A stretch of 64,000 bases of DNA, from contig NC_068340.1 of NCBI RefSeq assembly GCF_014633365.1, positions 23,353,879 through 23,417,878 of the forward strand, read 5' to 3'. How positions within the stretch are numbered: the stretch's first letter is position 1; each line of letters begins with the position of its first letter. Below the pieces are notes generated by a model, which did no database searches, was not told where the DNA came from, and saw only the letters and a list, made by a program, of their open reading frames with translations. A program made the position numbers and the translations under genes. Below, piece by piece: positions 58,501 through 61,353 of this stretch. Source of the stretch: Diospyros lotus (lineage: Eukaryota; Streptophyta; Magnoliopsida; Ericales; Ebenaceae).

Positions 58501-58547
58501 TCTGCCGGGTTGTTATTGAAGAGCGATTGGTTGTGTATGATGTGTAG
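2754..58547 (+). CDS. Multi-pass membrane RING-finger protein, 15 exons, 465 aa (predicted E3 ubiquitin ligase)
   Basis: Exons: 2754-2869, 16639-16729, 16845-16929, 17005-17022, 17169-17238, 17462-17531, 38013-38082, 38823-38868, 38956-39205, 39283-39488, 39569-39643, 48532-48592, 48745-48825, 58094-58173, 58469-58547. Phases agree at every junction and the sum is 466 codons with TAG. The protein starts MSWRR. Hydrophobic segments lie near residues 13-31, 38-56, 75-95, 107-124, 152-172, 178-200, 250-268 and 278-300. A soluble part with IWRLQAAL (387-394) follows. A C3HC4 RING uses C418, C421, C433, H435, C439, C442, C449 and C452. The end is VYDV. The order and length fit the plant family annotated as transmembrane Fragile-X-F-associated protein. 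The role is inferred: RING proteins of this kind usually bind an E2 and ubiquitinate substrates, here from a membrane. The substrate is unknown. The start was chosen because the family begins MSWRR. All RING ligands are present and I see no stop or frameshift. Confidence 0.93.
2870..3574. other. Start of intron 1, no element recognised
   Basis: AT-rich intron sequence. I see no coding or repeat structure beyond low complexity. Confidence 0.5.
3575..4254 (-). mobile_element. Copia solo LTR, diverged
   Basis: Minus-strand LTR with TATA box (rc of CCTATTTATAA, about 4079-4089) and the Copia-family hairpin block at 3709-3742. Its U3 end resembles that of the LTR at 36800-37364 (ATGCAAAACA...). 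No second LTR or coding sequence is nearby. Edges are approximate and no target duplication could be fixed. Confidence 0.65.
3709..3742 (-). other. Copia LTR hairpin, copy 1
   Basis: Minus strand: CTGG, ATGTA, stem GGGCCA with TGGCTT, GAA, CTAG. The inner stem uses two G-T wobbles, and the outer stem pairs with one wobble. Confidence 0.5.
4895..5510 (-). mobile_element. Copia solo LTR inside the small hAT-like element
   Basis: TG...CA unit with TATA box (rc of CCCTATTTATAG, about 5302) and the Copia hairpin at 5038-5072. No internal region is present. ATCAT occurs at both edges but overlaps the terminal bases, so the exact target duplication is uncertain. Confidence 0.7.
5038..5072 (-). other. 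Copia LTR hairpin, copy 2
   Basis: Minus strand: CTAG, ACGTA, stem GGTCCCA with TGGGACT (one wobble), GAA, CCAG. The stem sequence is unlike its relatives but the pairing is kept. Confidence 0.6.
5845..6466 (-). repeat. Copia I 3' LTR
   Basis: 622 bp, TGTTAG...CAACA. TATA box as rc of CCTATTTATAGG near 6250. Hairpin at 5975-6009. Confidence 0.93.
5975..6009 (-). other. Copia LTR hairpin, copy 3 (Copia I 3' LTR)
   Basis: Minus strand: CTGG, ATGTA, perfect 7-bp stem GGTCTTG with CAAGACC around GATTT, GAA, CCAG. Confidence 0.7.
6535..8094 (-). CDS. Copia I reverse transcriptase-RNase H segment
   Basis: 519 open codons from ATG at 8094 to the stop at 6535. RT motifs include [32 protein letters not shown] and the catalytic [10 protein letters not shown]. 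RNase H follows with GFSDADYA and [13 protein letters not shown], ending RGQC. This is the undamaged 3' part of a polyprotein cut off from gag and integrase by the hAT at 8140-12177. It can no longer be made as part of a normal polyprotein. Confidence 0.9.
   Translation of the reverse strand: MKRQWPLKMQEAMRSEIASLDKNHTWELVEKPKGQRVVGCKWLYKIKEGAGDKSKPRFKARLVARGFTQIQGVDFNEVFSPVVRHTSIRILLAITAQMNLYLEQMDVTTAFLHGDLEERIFMSQPKGFEAKGEVEKVCLLKKSLYGLKQSPRQWYRKFDSVMLSQGYFRSSFDCYIYFKHISSSISIYLLLYVDDMLIASQSSQEIQLLKGKLRAEFEMKELGEARKILGMEILRDKLHRKIYFSQKSYLEKLLVRFGMAKVKAVSLPFAAHFKLSSGQSPNLEEEKREIDHIPYASAVGNIMYSMVCTRPDLAHGMSVISRFMANPRKSHWMAVKWMFRYIKGSIRNALTYGGAKLGDKASILGFSDADYAVDLDKRRSITGYVFQLWNSTISWKSGLQHVVALSTTKAKYIAVANAIKEAMWLKGLVSELLGVDVKTTLMCDSQSAIHLSKNQAHHERTKHIDVRHHFIRQIVEDKTVFLTKIAGEDNAADMFTKPVPSAKLKHYMKILQIDPRGQC
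8413..10916 (-). CDS. hAT transposase, three exons, 768 aa
   Basis: Join of complement 9131-10916, 8912-9030 and 8413-8814. Both introns have GT-AG and the phases match, giving 768 codons and a stop. The N-terminus has a BED-type zinc finger ([11 protein letters not shown], then KEHIGH and CPKA, residues about 42-75). A middle block [20 protein letters not shown] and [14 protein letters not shown] is the DUF659-type catalytic region. The second exon encodes WWMTYG and [20 protein letters not shown] with ERNWSTFE, the hAT C-terminal dimerisation domain. The tail is very acidic. The family cuts and pastes DNA, with conserved D, D and E residues catalysing the reaction. No stop or frameshift was seen. 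Confidence 0.88.
10917..11960 (-). promoter_or_regulatory. hAT 5' leader with diverged direct repeats
   Basis: Upstream of the transposase start, 10920-11250 holds several copies of AAATCTGAAAATCA and GCTAACAGCCTAACACA. From 11620 to 11850 the sequence is GC-rich with repeated GAGAGAGGCGG units. Probably leader and promoter or transposase-binding subterminal repeats. Open frames here are low complexity and are not called as genes. Confidence 0.5.
11998..12177. repeat. hAT GC-rich right subterminal repeats and terminal inverted repeat
   Basis: Multiple GCCTAGGCGG and GGCGGCC units in both orientations, ending TTTTAGAATACTG. The left end (8140-8205) has the matching GGCGCTAGGCGC units. Confidence 0.8.
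12192..12707 (-). pseudogene. Copia I integrase C-terminal to RT linker
   Basis: Continues the polyprotein beyond the stop at 12708 with HLRVFG-like sequence, GYKLWTLE and [11 protein letters not shown], then the acidic linker [11 protein letters not shown] before the hAT breaks it. Its only ATG (12437) is internal, so this is not a separate gene. Confidence 0.8.
12708..13574 (-). pseudogene. Copia I integrase, broken at both ends
   Basis: 288 open codons. The GAG-pre-integrase zinc-binding region includes [14 protein letters not shown] and [11 protein letters not shown]. Catalytic core follows: [27 protein letters not shown] and [15 protein letters not shown]. Integrase inserts the cDNA into the genome. 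The frame is lost upstream near 13630 and ends at TGA (12708) where relatives have Trp in the YE-W-G motif. Confidence 0.88.
13625..14635 (-). pseudogene. Copia I gag and protease start
   Basis: 336 codons from [15 protein letters not shown]. The gag domain is followed by a zinc knuckle [14 protein letters not shown] (C-x2-C-x4-H-x4-C kept, though the usual Gly before His is Arg). The protease active site [11 protein letters not shown] comes next. A single-base frameshift after HECKVRG separates it from integrase. Copia gag forms the particle and the protease cuts the polyprotein. Confidence 0.88.
14636..14720 (-). other. Copia I leader and primer-binding site
   Basis: The minus strand right after the 5' LTR reads ACTTCGTATTAGAGCCAAG, a diverged initiator-tRNA-Met site (TGGTATCAGAGC in relatives). 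Confidence 0.75.
14721..15319 (-). repeat. Copia I 5' LTR
   Basis: 599 bp, same termini as the partner, lacking about 23 bp just upstream of the TATA-box region. Hairpin at 14853-14887. Confidence 0.93.
14853..14887 (-). other. Copia LTR hairpin, copy 4 (Copia I 5' LTR)
   Basis: Same as copy 3 except the joining GAA reads AAA. Both stems stay intact. Confidence 0.7.
15325..16638. other. Rest of intron 1, no element recognised
   Basis: Contains a short (CA)n tract (about 16060-16082) and AT-rich sequence ending in the exon 2 acceptor. A 65-codon minus-strand frame at 15705-15902 has no recognised motif. Confidence 0.5.
16639..16729 (+). CDS. RING gene exon 2
   Basis: Starts after TTTTGCAG. 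The first G completes W39, then [10 protein letters not shown] and the conserved [10 protein letters not shown] block follow. Ends CGGAGG before GTATGT, phase 0. Confidence 0.93.
16845..16929 (+). CDS. RING gene exon 3
   Basis: Starts after CAACAG with WAPFHAL and holds the third membrane segment. Leaves one base of residue 98. Confidence 0.93.
17005..17022 (+). CDS. RING gene exon 4 (18-nt micro-exon)
   Basis: The 18 nt sit between TGTGTAG and GTAAGT and add GICHAV in frame. Including them gives a loop length close to the family. Skipping them also keeps frame, so an isoform without them is possible. Confidence 0.7.
17169..17238 (+). CDS. RING gene exon 5
   Basis: Encodes [18 protein letters not shown] (fourth membrane segment) and VDNI, with two bases of R127. 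Acceptor TTGCAG, donor GTGAGT. Confidence 0.92.
17462..17531 (+). CDS. RING gene exon 6
   Basis: Encodes the conserved [11 protein letters not shown]...AIWETLP block. Acceptor TTCAG, donor GTAAGT, followed by the 20.5-kb intron. Confidence 0.94.
17844..18190. repeat. Tandem duplication, unit about 173 bp
   Basis: TTTTACATGACA, then AAAGA and GGAATCATGTAT, through a purine-rich GAAGAAGCTTGAGAAAGAAG block, occur twice in direct order (from 17844 and 18017) with small differences. Confidence 0.85.
18191..18627. other. Intron 6 spacer, no element recognised
   Basis: AT-rich intron sequence between the tandem duplication and the Gypsy cluster. Confidence 0.4.
18628..18941 (-). repeat. Gypsy LTR 1 of a three-part tandem arrangement
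   Basis: TGTCAGATTTG...GATTGTGACA, 314 bp, with an internal (GA)n tract at 18730-18762. Related to LTR 2 (22442-22763). On its right is antisense pol C-terminus, so it is the 3' LTR of the left Gypsy copy. Confidence 0.8.
18942..19374 (-). pseudogene. Gypsy pol C-terminus (left copy)
   Basis: Minus-strand translation in several frames gives [14 protein letters not shown] and SLLKKE blocks, then [19 protein letters not shown], the C-terminal end of Gypsy integrase. Frameshifted and cut at 19374 by the next insertion. Confidence 0.75.
19375..20186 (-). pseudogene. Second Gypsy family: LTR and integrase tail
   Basis: An LTR-like unit starts TGTGACGC at 19375. Further right, antisense frames read [20 protein letters not shown], then [20 protein letters not shown] and an acidic tail ending at 19817. 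This matches the integrase C-terminal region of plant Ty3/Gypsy elements. The sequence stops abruptly at about 20186 against a Copia gag. Confidence 0.75.
20187..20705 (-). pseudogene. Copia gag N-terminal fragment
   Basis: 172 codons from [29 protein letters not shown] and LSTKAESVP are typical of the UBN2-type gag of Copia elements, followed by [13 protein letters not shown]. Truncated at 20187 where Gypsy sequence begins. The 5' leader (20706-21467) and LTR (21481-21657) of the same element lie to the right. Confidence 0.85.
20706..21480 (-). other. Copia leader and primer-binding site
   Basis: Untranslated leader between the LTR and gag. The minus strand next to the LTR reads TGGTATCAGAGCCACTAG, a canonical initiator-tRNA-Met site. 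Overlapping open frames here are not supported as genes. Confidence 0.8.
21481..21657 (-). repeat. Copia LTR, 177 bp
   Basis: TGAAAATTT...CAACA with a (GA)n tract at its primer-site end. This is the 5' LTR of the fragment above. It is inserted in Gypsy gag sequence. Confidence 0.75.
21658..22440 (-). pseudogene. Gypsy gag N-terminus (left copy)
   Basis: Minus strand starts [20 protein letters not shown] near 22336. It resumes as [17 protein letters not shown] and [16 protein letters not shown], matching the gag of the Gypsy at 42568 ([16 protein letters not shown]). Stops interrupt it. A primer site (TTGGTATCAAAACGAGGC) adjoins LTR 2. Confidence 0.8.
22442..22763 (-). repeat. Gypsy LTR 2, shared by two copies
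   Basis: 322 bp, TGTCAGATCTG...CAGTGACA, with (GA)n and a run of about 19 G (22529-22580). To its left is primer site and gag, and to its right pol C-terminus. So it acts as 5' LTR for the left copy and 3' LTR for the right copy. Confidence 0.8.
24522..25080 (+). mobile_element. Copia solo LTR in Gypsy RT
   Basis: 559 bp, TGTTAAAGC...GGTTAACA, flanked by the perfect 5-bp duplication CCCTT (24517-24521 and 25081-25085). Removing it and one CCCTT restores the Gypsy [15 protein letters not shown] frame. TATA box CTTATAAATATA at about 24690. Hairpin at 24915-24946. Confidence 0.93.
24915..24946 (+). other. Copia LTR hairpin, copy 5
   Basis: CTGG, ATGTA, perfect stem GGTCTT with AAGACC around TCTT, GAA, CCAG. 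Confidence 0.7.
25816..28939 (+). pseudogene. Copia II gag-protease-integrase remnants
   Basis: Gag begins [16 protein letters not shown] with [15 protein letters not shown] and then stops. Zinc knuckle [14 protein letters not shown] lies near 26710-26750. Protease reads [11 protein letters not shown] at 26968. The frame VLHVP is cut by the hAT and resumes at 28355 as [17 protein letters not shown]. Integrase zinc region includes [11 protein letters not shown] and [11 protein letters not shown], then [14 protein letters not shown], ending at a stop after the hAT-free continuation. Confidence 0.85.
27172..28354. mobile_element. Non-autonomous hAT, 1.18 kb, in Copia II protease
   Basis: Ends CATAGTTCTGAAAGGCGC and, on the other strand, CATAGTTATTCGCGCC, flanked by CCTATTAT (27164-27171) and CCTAGTAT (28355-28362), 7 of 8 identical. 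Removing it restores [13 protein letters not shown] in frame. Both ends have dense GGCGCGAGGCGC-type repeats. No transposase inside. The left end resembles the element at 45827-46992 (GGCGCAAAGGGTC). Confidence 0.88.
29701..31196 (-). mobile_element. Gag-only LTR retrotransposon (TR-GAG-like), 1.5 kb
   Basis: Direct repeats 29701-29996 and 30894-31196 both read TGATAGG...CCTATCA and flank only about 0.9 kb. A primer site TTGGTATCAGAGTGA (minus strand) abuts the right LTR. Flanking 5-mers GAAAG and AAAAG match 4 of 5. The internal region encodes only Gypsy-type gag. Short LTR elements carrying gag alone are known in plants as TR-GAG and need proteins from other elements to move. It is nested in LTR B. 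Confidence 0.88.
30152..30829 (-). pseudogene. Gypsy-type gag of the gag-only element
   Basis: Starts [19 protein letters not shown] at 30829 and has a stop near 30593. After it come [19 protein letters not shown] and [19 protein letters not shown], then a stop and [16 protein letters not shown] to 30152. The order fits the retrotransposon gag domain. Three frame breaks or stops mean this copy cannot make full gag. No protease, RT or integrase motif is present. Confidence 0.8.
31270..31887 (+). mobile_element. Copia solo LTR in LTR B
   Basis: 618 bp, TGTTGAAG...GTTAACA, with the perfect 5-bp duplication TGATA (31265-31269 and 31888-31892). TATA box TCTATAAATAAG at 31446. Hairpin at 31676-31710. 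Its relative is the LTR of Copia III. Confidence 0.93.
31676..31710 (+). other. Copia LTR hairpin, copy 6
   Basis: CTGG, ATGTA, stem GGATTGCC with GGCATTCC around AAA (7 of 8 pairs), GAA, CCAG. Confidence 0.65.
31990..32557. repeat. Cluster of TTTCGAAA palindromes in LTR B
   Basis: About a dozen ATGTTTCGAAACAT-like palindromes at irregular spacing upstream of the LTR TATA box. A smaller set occurs at 29036-29160 on the other side. The core differs from copy A (GTCGAC) but both keep a central TCGA. Confidence 0.8.
32639..32821 (-). other. Polypurine tract and junction between LTR B and Copia III
   Basis: The minus strand reads ATCATTATCAAAAAATAGGG followed by GGAGAAT next to the LTR B start, a classic Copia purine tract. 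The segment to 32821 joins it to the RNase H end of Copia III, which belongs to a different LTR family. Confidence 0.6.
32822..36724 (-). pseudogene. Copia III polyprotein, decayed
   Basis: Minus strand from [17 protein letters not shown] at 36724. Gag is broken after ALEGV. The zinc knuckle reads [14 protein letters not shown], so its second Cys is Tyr. Protease [11 protein letters not shown] lies near 35860, with integrase at 34860-35698 ([41 protein letters not shown]). RT runs 33555-34840 ([35 protein letters not shown]) and RNase H 32822-33558 (TKHIDV-like [13 protein letters not shown]). Several frameshifts. The end carries a local duplication of AADMFTK. Confidence 0.88.
36800..37364 (-). 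repeat. Copia III 5' LTR
   Basis: 565 bp, TGTTGAATTGG...CACAACA, next to a diverged primer site (minus strand TTGATATTACAGC). TATA box rc of CCTATTTATAG near 37189. No matching 3' LTR is found at the other end. Confidence 0.8.
36959..36992 (-). other. Copia LTR hairpin, copy 7
   Basis: Minus strand: CTGG, ATGTA, stem GGATGGC with GTGGTCT (wobbles and one mismatch), GAA, CCAA. The weakest pairing of the set. Confidence 0.4.
37365..38012. other. End of intron 6, no element recognised
   Basis: AT-rich intron sequence leading to the exon 7 acceptor CTTTATTTTCAG. Confidence 0.5.
38013..38082 (+). CDS. RING gene exon 7
   Basis: Encodes [17 protein letters not shown] and TLLKLC (fifth membrane segment), continuing the LPHFWV motif split by intron 6. 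Acceptor TTTTCAG, donor GTAAGG. Confidence 0.94.
38474..38592. repeat. Short direct repeats in intron 7
   Basis: GTCATTTGGTGGTA and GCATGTTGCAAAAGGATRAG each occur twice within about 120 bp, next to SINE 1. Confidence 0.6.
38584..38720 (+). mobile_element. SINE copy 1 (tRNA-derived, internally deleted)
   Basis: Has the box A-like TGGTAGTAGTGATAAGG, then GCCTCTTTGCAAAACAAGG and CGTGCACTGGGGATGCCC. Parts match SINE copy 2. The box B segment is missing. Confidence 0.65.
38823..38868 (+). CDS. RING gene exon 8
   Basis: Encodes [15 protein letters not shown]. Acceptor CTGCAG, donor GTAAAA. Confidence 0.94.
38956..39205 (+). CDS. RING gene exon 9
   Basis: The largest exon. It begins [13 protein letters not shown] and includes [13 protein letters not shown] and [12 protein letters not shown], both characteristic of the family. 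Donor GTATAG. Confidence 0.95.
39283..39488 (+). CDS. RING gene exon 10
   Basis: Encodes [20 protein letters not shown] (last membrane segment) through [10 protein letters not shown]. Acceptor TTTCAG, donor GTACAT. Confidence 0.94.
39569..39643 (+). CDS. RING gene exon 11
   Basis: Encodes LLGWWSIDE and [11 protein letters not shown]. Acceptor AACAG, donor GTCAGT, followed by the 8.9-kb intron with a full Gypsy element. Confidence 0.93.
39708..39876 (+). mobile_element. SINE copy 2 (tRNA-derived)
   Basis: Box A-like TGGTAGCAACAGTAAG, box B-like CTGGTTCAAAGTTGC, then GCAGCCTCTTTATAAAGCAA and a 3' end TCGTGCACTAGGGACCCCC followed by a T-run. The plan matches plant tRNA-derived SINEs. RNA polymerase III would transcribe an active copy. 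Confidence 0.75.
39930..40228 (-). mobile_element. Solo LTR, 299 bp, in intron 11
   Basis: TGTCAAG...CTTGACA with inverted 7-bp ends, flanked by the perfect 5-bp duplication GATTT (39925-39929 and 40229-40233). A TATA-like rc of TTTTTTTATAC near 40090 suggests minus orientation. No internal region. Superfamily not certain. Confidence 0.85.
40234..41369. other. Intron 11 sequence, no element recognised
   Basis: AT-rich. A fragment AGTGCACTAGGTTCCCC near 40769-40786 resembles a SINE 3' end but is too short to call. Confidence 0.4.
41370..41511 (+). mobile_element. SINE copy 3 (Au-like)
   Basis: GTGAGCCTTGGCACAATGGC is box A and GAGGTCACAAGTTCAA is box B, followed by a CCTCTTTGCTAAGGGTAAG body. 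This is the tRNA-like head of the Au-type plant SINE plan. Somewhat decayed. Confidence 0.7.
41554..41650. mobile_element. Possible hAT-like element fragment
   Basis: TAGGGGTGTCAAATGTGCC with GGCCC repeats resembles one end of the small hAT-like element at 4683. The other end was not found. Confidence 0.3.
41786..42142 (+). repeat. Gypsy III 5' LTR
   Basis: 357 bp with TATA-like GGCTATAAATTGTGG near 41930 and a CT-rich 3' part. Confidence 0.9.
42164..43640 (+). pseudogene. Gypsy III gag and protease
   Basis: Starts [20 protein letters not shown] with a coiled-coil-like segment and a stop at 42416. It resumes [20 protein letters not shown] and [15 protein letters not shown] (42568), then shifts frame near 42860 to [16 protein letters not shown]. 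Zinc knuckle [14 protein letters not shown] lies near 43230. Protease reads [15 protein letters not shown] at about 43440. At least two frame breaks. Confidence 0.85.
43660..45826 (+). pseudogene. Gypsy III RT, RNase H and integrase N-terminal half
   Basis: RT has [42 protein letters not shown] and VFFDDILIY (44216-44654), with a frame slip at an A-run near 44205. RNase H has [17 protein letters not shown] and [15 protein letters not shown] (44639-45040). Integrase zinc region has [17 protein letters not shown] and [11 protein letters not shown], then [20 protein letters not shown]. The hAT interrupts after MALTH. Confidence 0.88.
45827..46992. mobile_element. Non-autonomous hAT, 1.17 kb, in Gypsy III integrase
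   Basis: Terminal repeats CAGTGTTGTTAAAG and CAATGTTGTTAAAG (one mismatch). Flanks ACTCTTGC (45819-45826) and ACCCTTAC (46993-47000) match 6 of 8. Removal restores ALTHPYTI in the integrase. Ends carry GGCGCAAGGCG repeats like the element at 27172. The inside has a tandem duplication (46303-46650) with a long (GAA)n tract. No transposase. Confidence 0.85.
46303..46650. repeat. Tandem duplication with (GAA)n inside the hAT
   Basis: Unit of about 166 bp present twice (AGGATAGCATCAAYGTAAG ... CTGGAGAAGAACTT). The second copy has an expanded AGA/GAA run at 46511-46570. Confidence 0.85.
47001..47960 (+). pseudogene. Gypsy III integrase C-terminal half and chromo-like tail
   Basis: Continues [37 protein letters not shown] and WHKWILVA, then MGNVAYKL and [11 protein letters not shown]. 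It ends [12 protein letters not shown] before the purine tract. Stops and frameshifts are present. Confidence 0.8.
47762..47879 (+). repeat. Recent 59-bp tandem duplication in Gypsy III tail
   Basis: CCATTGTAGATCGCAGAGTC through CATGCAAGTRTTGG occurs twice head to tail with only about two differences. Confidence 0.95.
48005..48354 (+). repeat. Gypsy III 3' LTR
   Basis: 350 bp, closely similar to the 5' LTR throughout. Confidence 0.9.
48532..48592 (+). CDS. RING gene exon 12
   Basis: Encodes [20 protein letters not shown], directly continuing the SG-YNTF motif of exon 11. Acceptor AATCAG, donor GTGAAC. Confidence 0.94.
48745..48825 (+). CDS. RING gene exon 13
   Basis: Encodes [11 protein letters not shown] and [13 protein letters not shown], a helical region before the RING. 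Donor GTATTA. Confidence 0.94.
48826..49859. other. Start of intron 13, no element recognised
   Basis: AT-rich intron sequence. Nothing is recognised. Confidence 0.5.
50205..51048 (-). other. Left internal part of the antisense element
   Basis: Purine-rich (on the minus strand) remnant with no reading frame I can assign. The CT-rich start (50205-50230) is the likely polypurine tract complement. Confidence 0.4.
51054..51671 (+). repeat. Copia IV 5' LTR
   Basis: 618 bp, TGTTATTCG...GTATAACA. TATA box TTTATAAATAGG at 51231. Hairpin at 51446-51481. Confidence 0.93.
51446..51481 (+). other. Copia LTR hairpin, copy 8
   Basis: CTAG, ATGTA, stem GGACTGAT with ATCAGTTC around GTAA (one wobble), GAA, CTAG. 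The outer stem pairs as CTAG with CTAG. Confidence 0.7.
51757..52595 (+). pseudogene. Copia IV gag
   Basis: Starts [13 protein letters not shown]. Two Trp codons of the conserved NDFSLW region read TAG, and more stops precede 52113. From 52113 a clean 160-codon frame runs [20 protein letters not shown] through a perfect zinc knuckle [14 protein letters not shown] to SADAL. The clean part equals the second half of gag. Confidence 0.85.
52600..55045 (+). pseudogene. Copia IV pol remnants
   Basis: Scattered matches in changing frames: [10 protein letters not shown] and SLGELDRKG (52680-52795, protease to integrase) and MGLVYGG (about 54740, RNase H). Many TAG stops and missing blocks. The length is well below a normal Copia pol and no YVDD motif is seen. 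Confidence 0.65.
55046..55698 (+). repeat. Copia IV 3' LTR
   Basis: 653 bp, same ends as the 5' LTR, longer because of the 34-bp duplication. Hairpin at 55438-55473. Confidence 0.93.
55438..55473 (+). other. Copia LTR hairpin, copy 9
   Basis: CTGG, ATGTA, perfect 8-bp stem GAACTGAT with ATCAGTTC around GTAA, GAA, CCAG. Confidence 0.75.
55687..56450 (-). pseudogene. Gag-like and unrecognised coding remnant of the antisense element
   Basis: The minus strand near 56440-56300 reads [19 protein letters not shown] and [14 protein letters not shown], resembling the end of a Gypsy gag. After a frame break, a 102-codon frame (55995-55687) carries [20 protein letters not shown] and [19 protein letters not shown], which I do not recognise. 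It could be a family-specific gag extension or captured sequence. Confidence 0.45.
57261..58093. other. End of intron 13, no element recognised
   Basis: AT-rich intron sequence ending in the exon 14 acceptor. Confidence 0.5.
58094..58173 (+). CDS. RING gene exon 14 (first half of RING)
   Basis: Encodes [12 protein letters not shown], then [12 protein letters not shown], giving five of eight zinc ligands. Acceptor TTATCAG, donor GTATTT. Confidence 0.94.
58469..58547 (+). CDS. RING gene exon 15 (second half of RING, stop)
   Basis: Encodes [14 protein letters not shown], then [12 protein letters not shown] and TAG. Supplies the last three zinc ligands. Acceptor CCTTCAG. Confidence 0.95.
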
Positions 58548-60250
58548 TTAAAGCCACAATTTTCTGTCGCGGTTGGCTCCTAATTATCAACCAAGTACTG
58601 GAGAAAGGAGCTTCAAAATCCTGCTGTTCCTCTTCACTGCAAAGCCAAGCCAAGCGAGGATTGGTGAAAATCGGTTGATGCAGCTTGACAACTCGGCCAT
58701 AGCATATTGTGTTGACAAGAACTGAACGTAGGCTATATAAAGGTAGATGATAGCTGGTTGGTAGCCTTGCTTTCAGGTTACATGTACATTTGGTAGCTAG
58801 CTAGTTTCTTTTAATTTGCCATATGAGAAGCTGGACTTGAACTATTGGAGCTTTTAAGCTCTTAAATAACTTAAAAATTAAGAGCTTATTTGTTAGGATA
58901 GTGTTTGTTAAAATGAGTACGATAAAGTTGTATTAAAATAAGGTTTGAATGTTTTTGGGACTAACATATAAAATGATTAATAGAAAACTAGAAAGTATTT
59001 TAAAGTTTTTATCAAATTATTTATTAAATTTTTTGAAATGCACTAGAAGATACATATTTTATTTATATTTTATTTTTTTTAAATTTATATCTTACTTAAC
59101 AAATACTATTTAAAGATATTTTGATCTTTATTTATGTTTTTGCCAGGAGGGATATCTTAATCTTTTATTTGCTCAAATAGAGCTATTTTCTTTCCCTTCT
59201 CAACCACGTCTAAACTCTCTCTCAAAAAAGAGCTTATCTTTTTATAGAGAAAAGCAAACATCACAAACTAAATTATTTGCTCTTGGGGGAGCTAAAAGGT
59301 CCATTTGATCATTAAAAATGAGCCAAACAAAATTTTAGGGGTTATTTTTTTTCATGTTTTAGTTTTTAATTTTTAGTTTTGATTTCTGAATTAATTTTTT
59401 ATTTTATATTTTGAATATTTGTTTTAAAATTATTAAAAATATTTTTTTTGTTTGTAGTGTTTTTCGCGTTTTGAAAATTTTAAACGTGTTTGTAATAAAA
59501 ATAATAAAAATAATTTTTTATTATTCTGAATTTTTTTATATTTGAAAATACGTTCTAAAAATTATAGAATTCAACATATTTTTATTATTTTAAAAAATTA
59601 AAAACAGTAAAAAGAATAGGACTTTAGTATTTGTCCAAATCTACCTCGTGTAGTTGCACCCACCAAATTGAGATGCTACCTCATGATCTCAAGGTATAGA
59701 TTCCTTGCATGGGCTCTTTTCATTTAGGTTGCACAAAAATTAAAAATCAATACAGTACGAAACACAAAAATTAAAAGCGAATATTGAAATAAAAATAGAG
59801 AAATAATGTTTTTTAAAAAATTAGAATATAAAAATGCGAGAAAAATGTATAAATAAAAAAATATAAGTGTTTTTTTAAATATAATTTTTAATATAAAAAA
59901 TAATTATTCAATCAAACATAAAATAAATTTTATTATTTATTCAAATAAACATAAACAAACACAAAACATAAGTTTAATCTGTTATCAATGAGTCATGACT
60001 TAATGATTAAAAATAAATAATAAATTTAAGAAAAGAAAATGATCAAACAAACATAATTTATGAAATTTATCATCCTTTTTCTCTACATATTTCTATACAT
60101 ACATTTATAGAATCACAACCATATATGTATATACATTCATAGTCACAATTATATGCATACATTCACAGAATATATATATATACATAATACATTCACAATC
60201 TACTAAAAAAGAGTTAGGAACATGAATATATATACATATAGATAAGAAGA
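58548..60250. other. 3' UTR and downstream flank
   Basis: The first part probably contains the 3' UTR of the RING gene, though no clear poly(A) signal can be fixed. From about 58900 the sequence is very AT-rich with TTTTTAATTT-type tracts and (TA)n near 60170-60235. No gene seen. Confidence 0.5.
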
Positions 60251-60526
60251 TGGGCAATCTCGATCGTTAGTTGCTGGTTAAATATGGTAAAATTGAAATC
60301 TTATTCACACTCTTGCCATACATGATTGGTATATTTATATACACAAGGAAATCCTCAATCACATCTCTAACAGATTGTGATTATACTAAGAATTAACAAT
60401 CAAATAAAAAAGGAAACAATTTTAAACAAAAAATCTCCTAGTCATAATTCCCTTAATTGAGTATCCTAATTACTTATAACCTAAAATAGATGAATTGAGA
60501 TTTAGACATCTACACTCCCCCTCAAG

Positions 60527-61353
60527 TTAAGGTGAAAATATTAATCATCCCAAGTTTGGAACTTAGGTCTTCAAAGCATTTTTTAGGCAAAGATTTGGAT
60601 AGGATATCACCAACTTGCAGTCTTGTTGGAGGATAGACTAGATTGATAGCATTCCCTTCAATTTTCTCTTGGATGAATGATGATCAATTTTCACATGCTT
60701 AGTCTTATCATGATGTACAGGGTTATTAGCAATGCTGATAACATATTAATTGTTACAAAAGAGTTTCATTGGTTCCTTGATCTTGACTCCAAGTTCATCG
60801 AGTAATCTCTTTATCCATAGGATTTCACAAATTACATGAGTCATGGCGCAGAATTCTACTTCTACATTGCTCTGGGAGACCATTGATTGTTTCTTACTTC
60901 TCCAAGTAACAAGGTTATCTCATACATAGGTGTAGTATCTAGAAATAGACCTTTGATCTTTGACTGAACCAACCCAATCTGCATAACTATAGATTTCCAC
61001 CCCTTAAATTGAACCTTTCTTGAAAAAGAGACATTTCCCTACAATTAGTTTTGGAAATCTCAAGACTCTGTAGACTGTCTCCATATGTTCTTCCCTTGGA
61101 TCATTCATGATTGGTTAACCACACTAATTACAAAACTAATATCTAGTTTGATGTGAGAAAGATATATGAGTTTTCCAACCAACTTTTGATATCGACCCTT
61201 ATCAACTGGAGCATCATTCTCTCCCTTTCCAAGCTTGGTAGTGGCTTCCATTGGGGTATTAATAGTTTTACACTCAAGCATCCCACATTCCTTTAGCAAG
61301 CATAGAATGTATTTTCTTTGAGACACAGAGATTCCACTGCTAGATCTTGCCAC
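60527..61353 (-). pseudogene. Copia V RNase H end of pol
   Basis: Minus strand reads SSSGISVSQRKYILCLLKEC, YQKLVGKLIYLSHIKLDISF, then RYYTYV...LVTWRSKKQS and HHDKTKHVKIDHH with stops. These are the RT connection and RNase H motifs of Copia. Confidence 0.8.
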
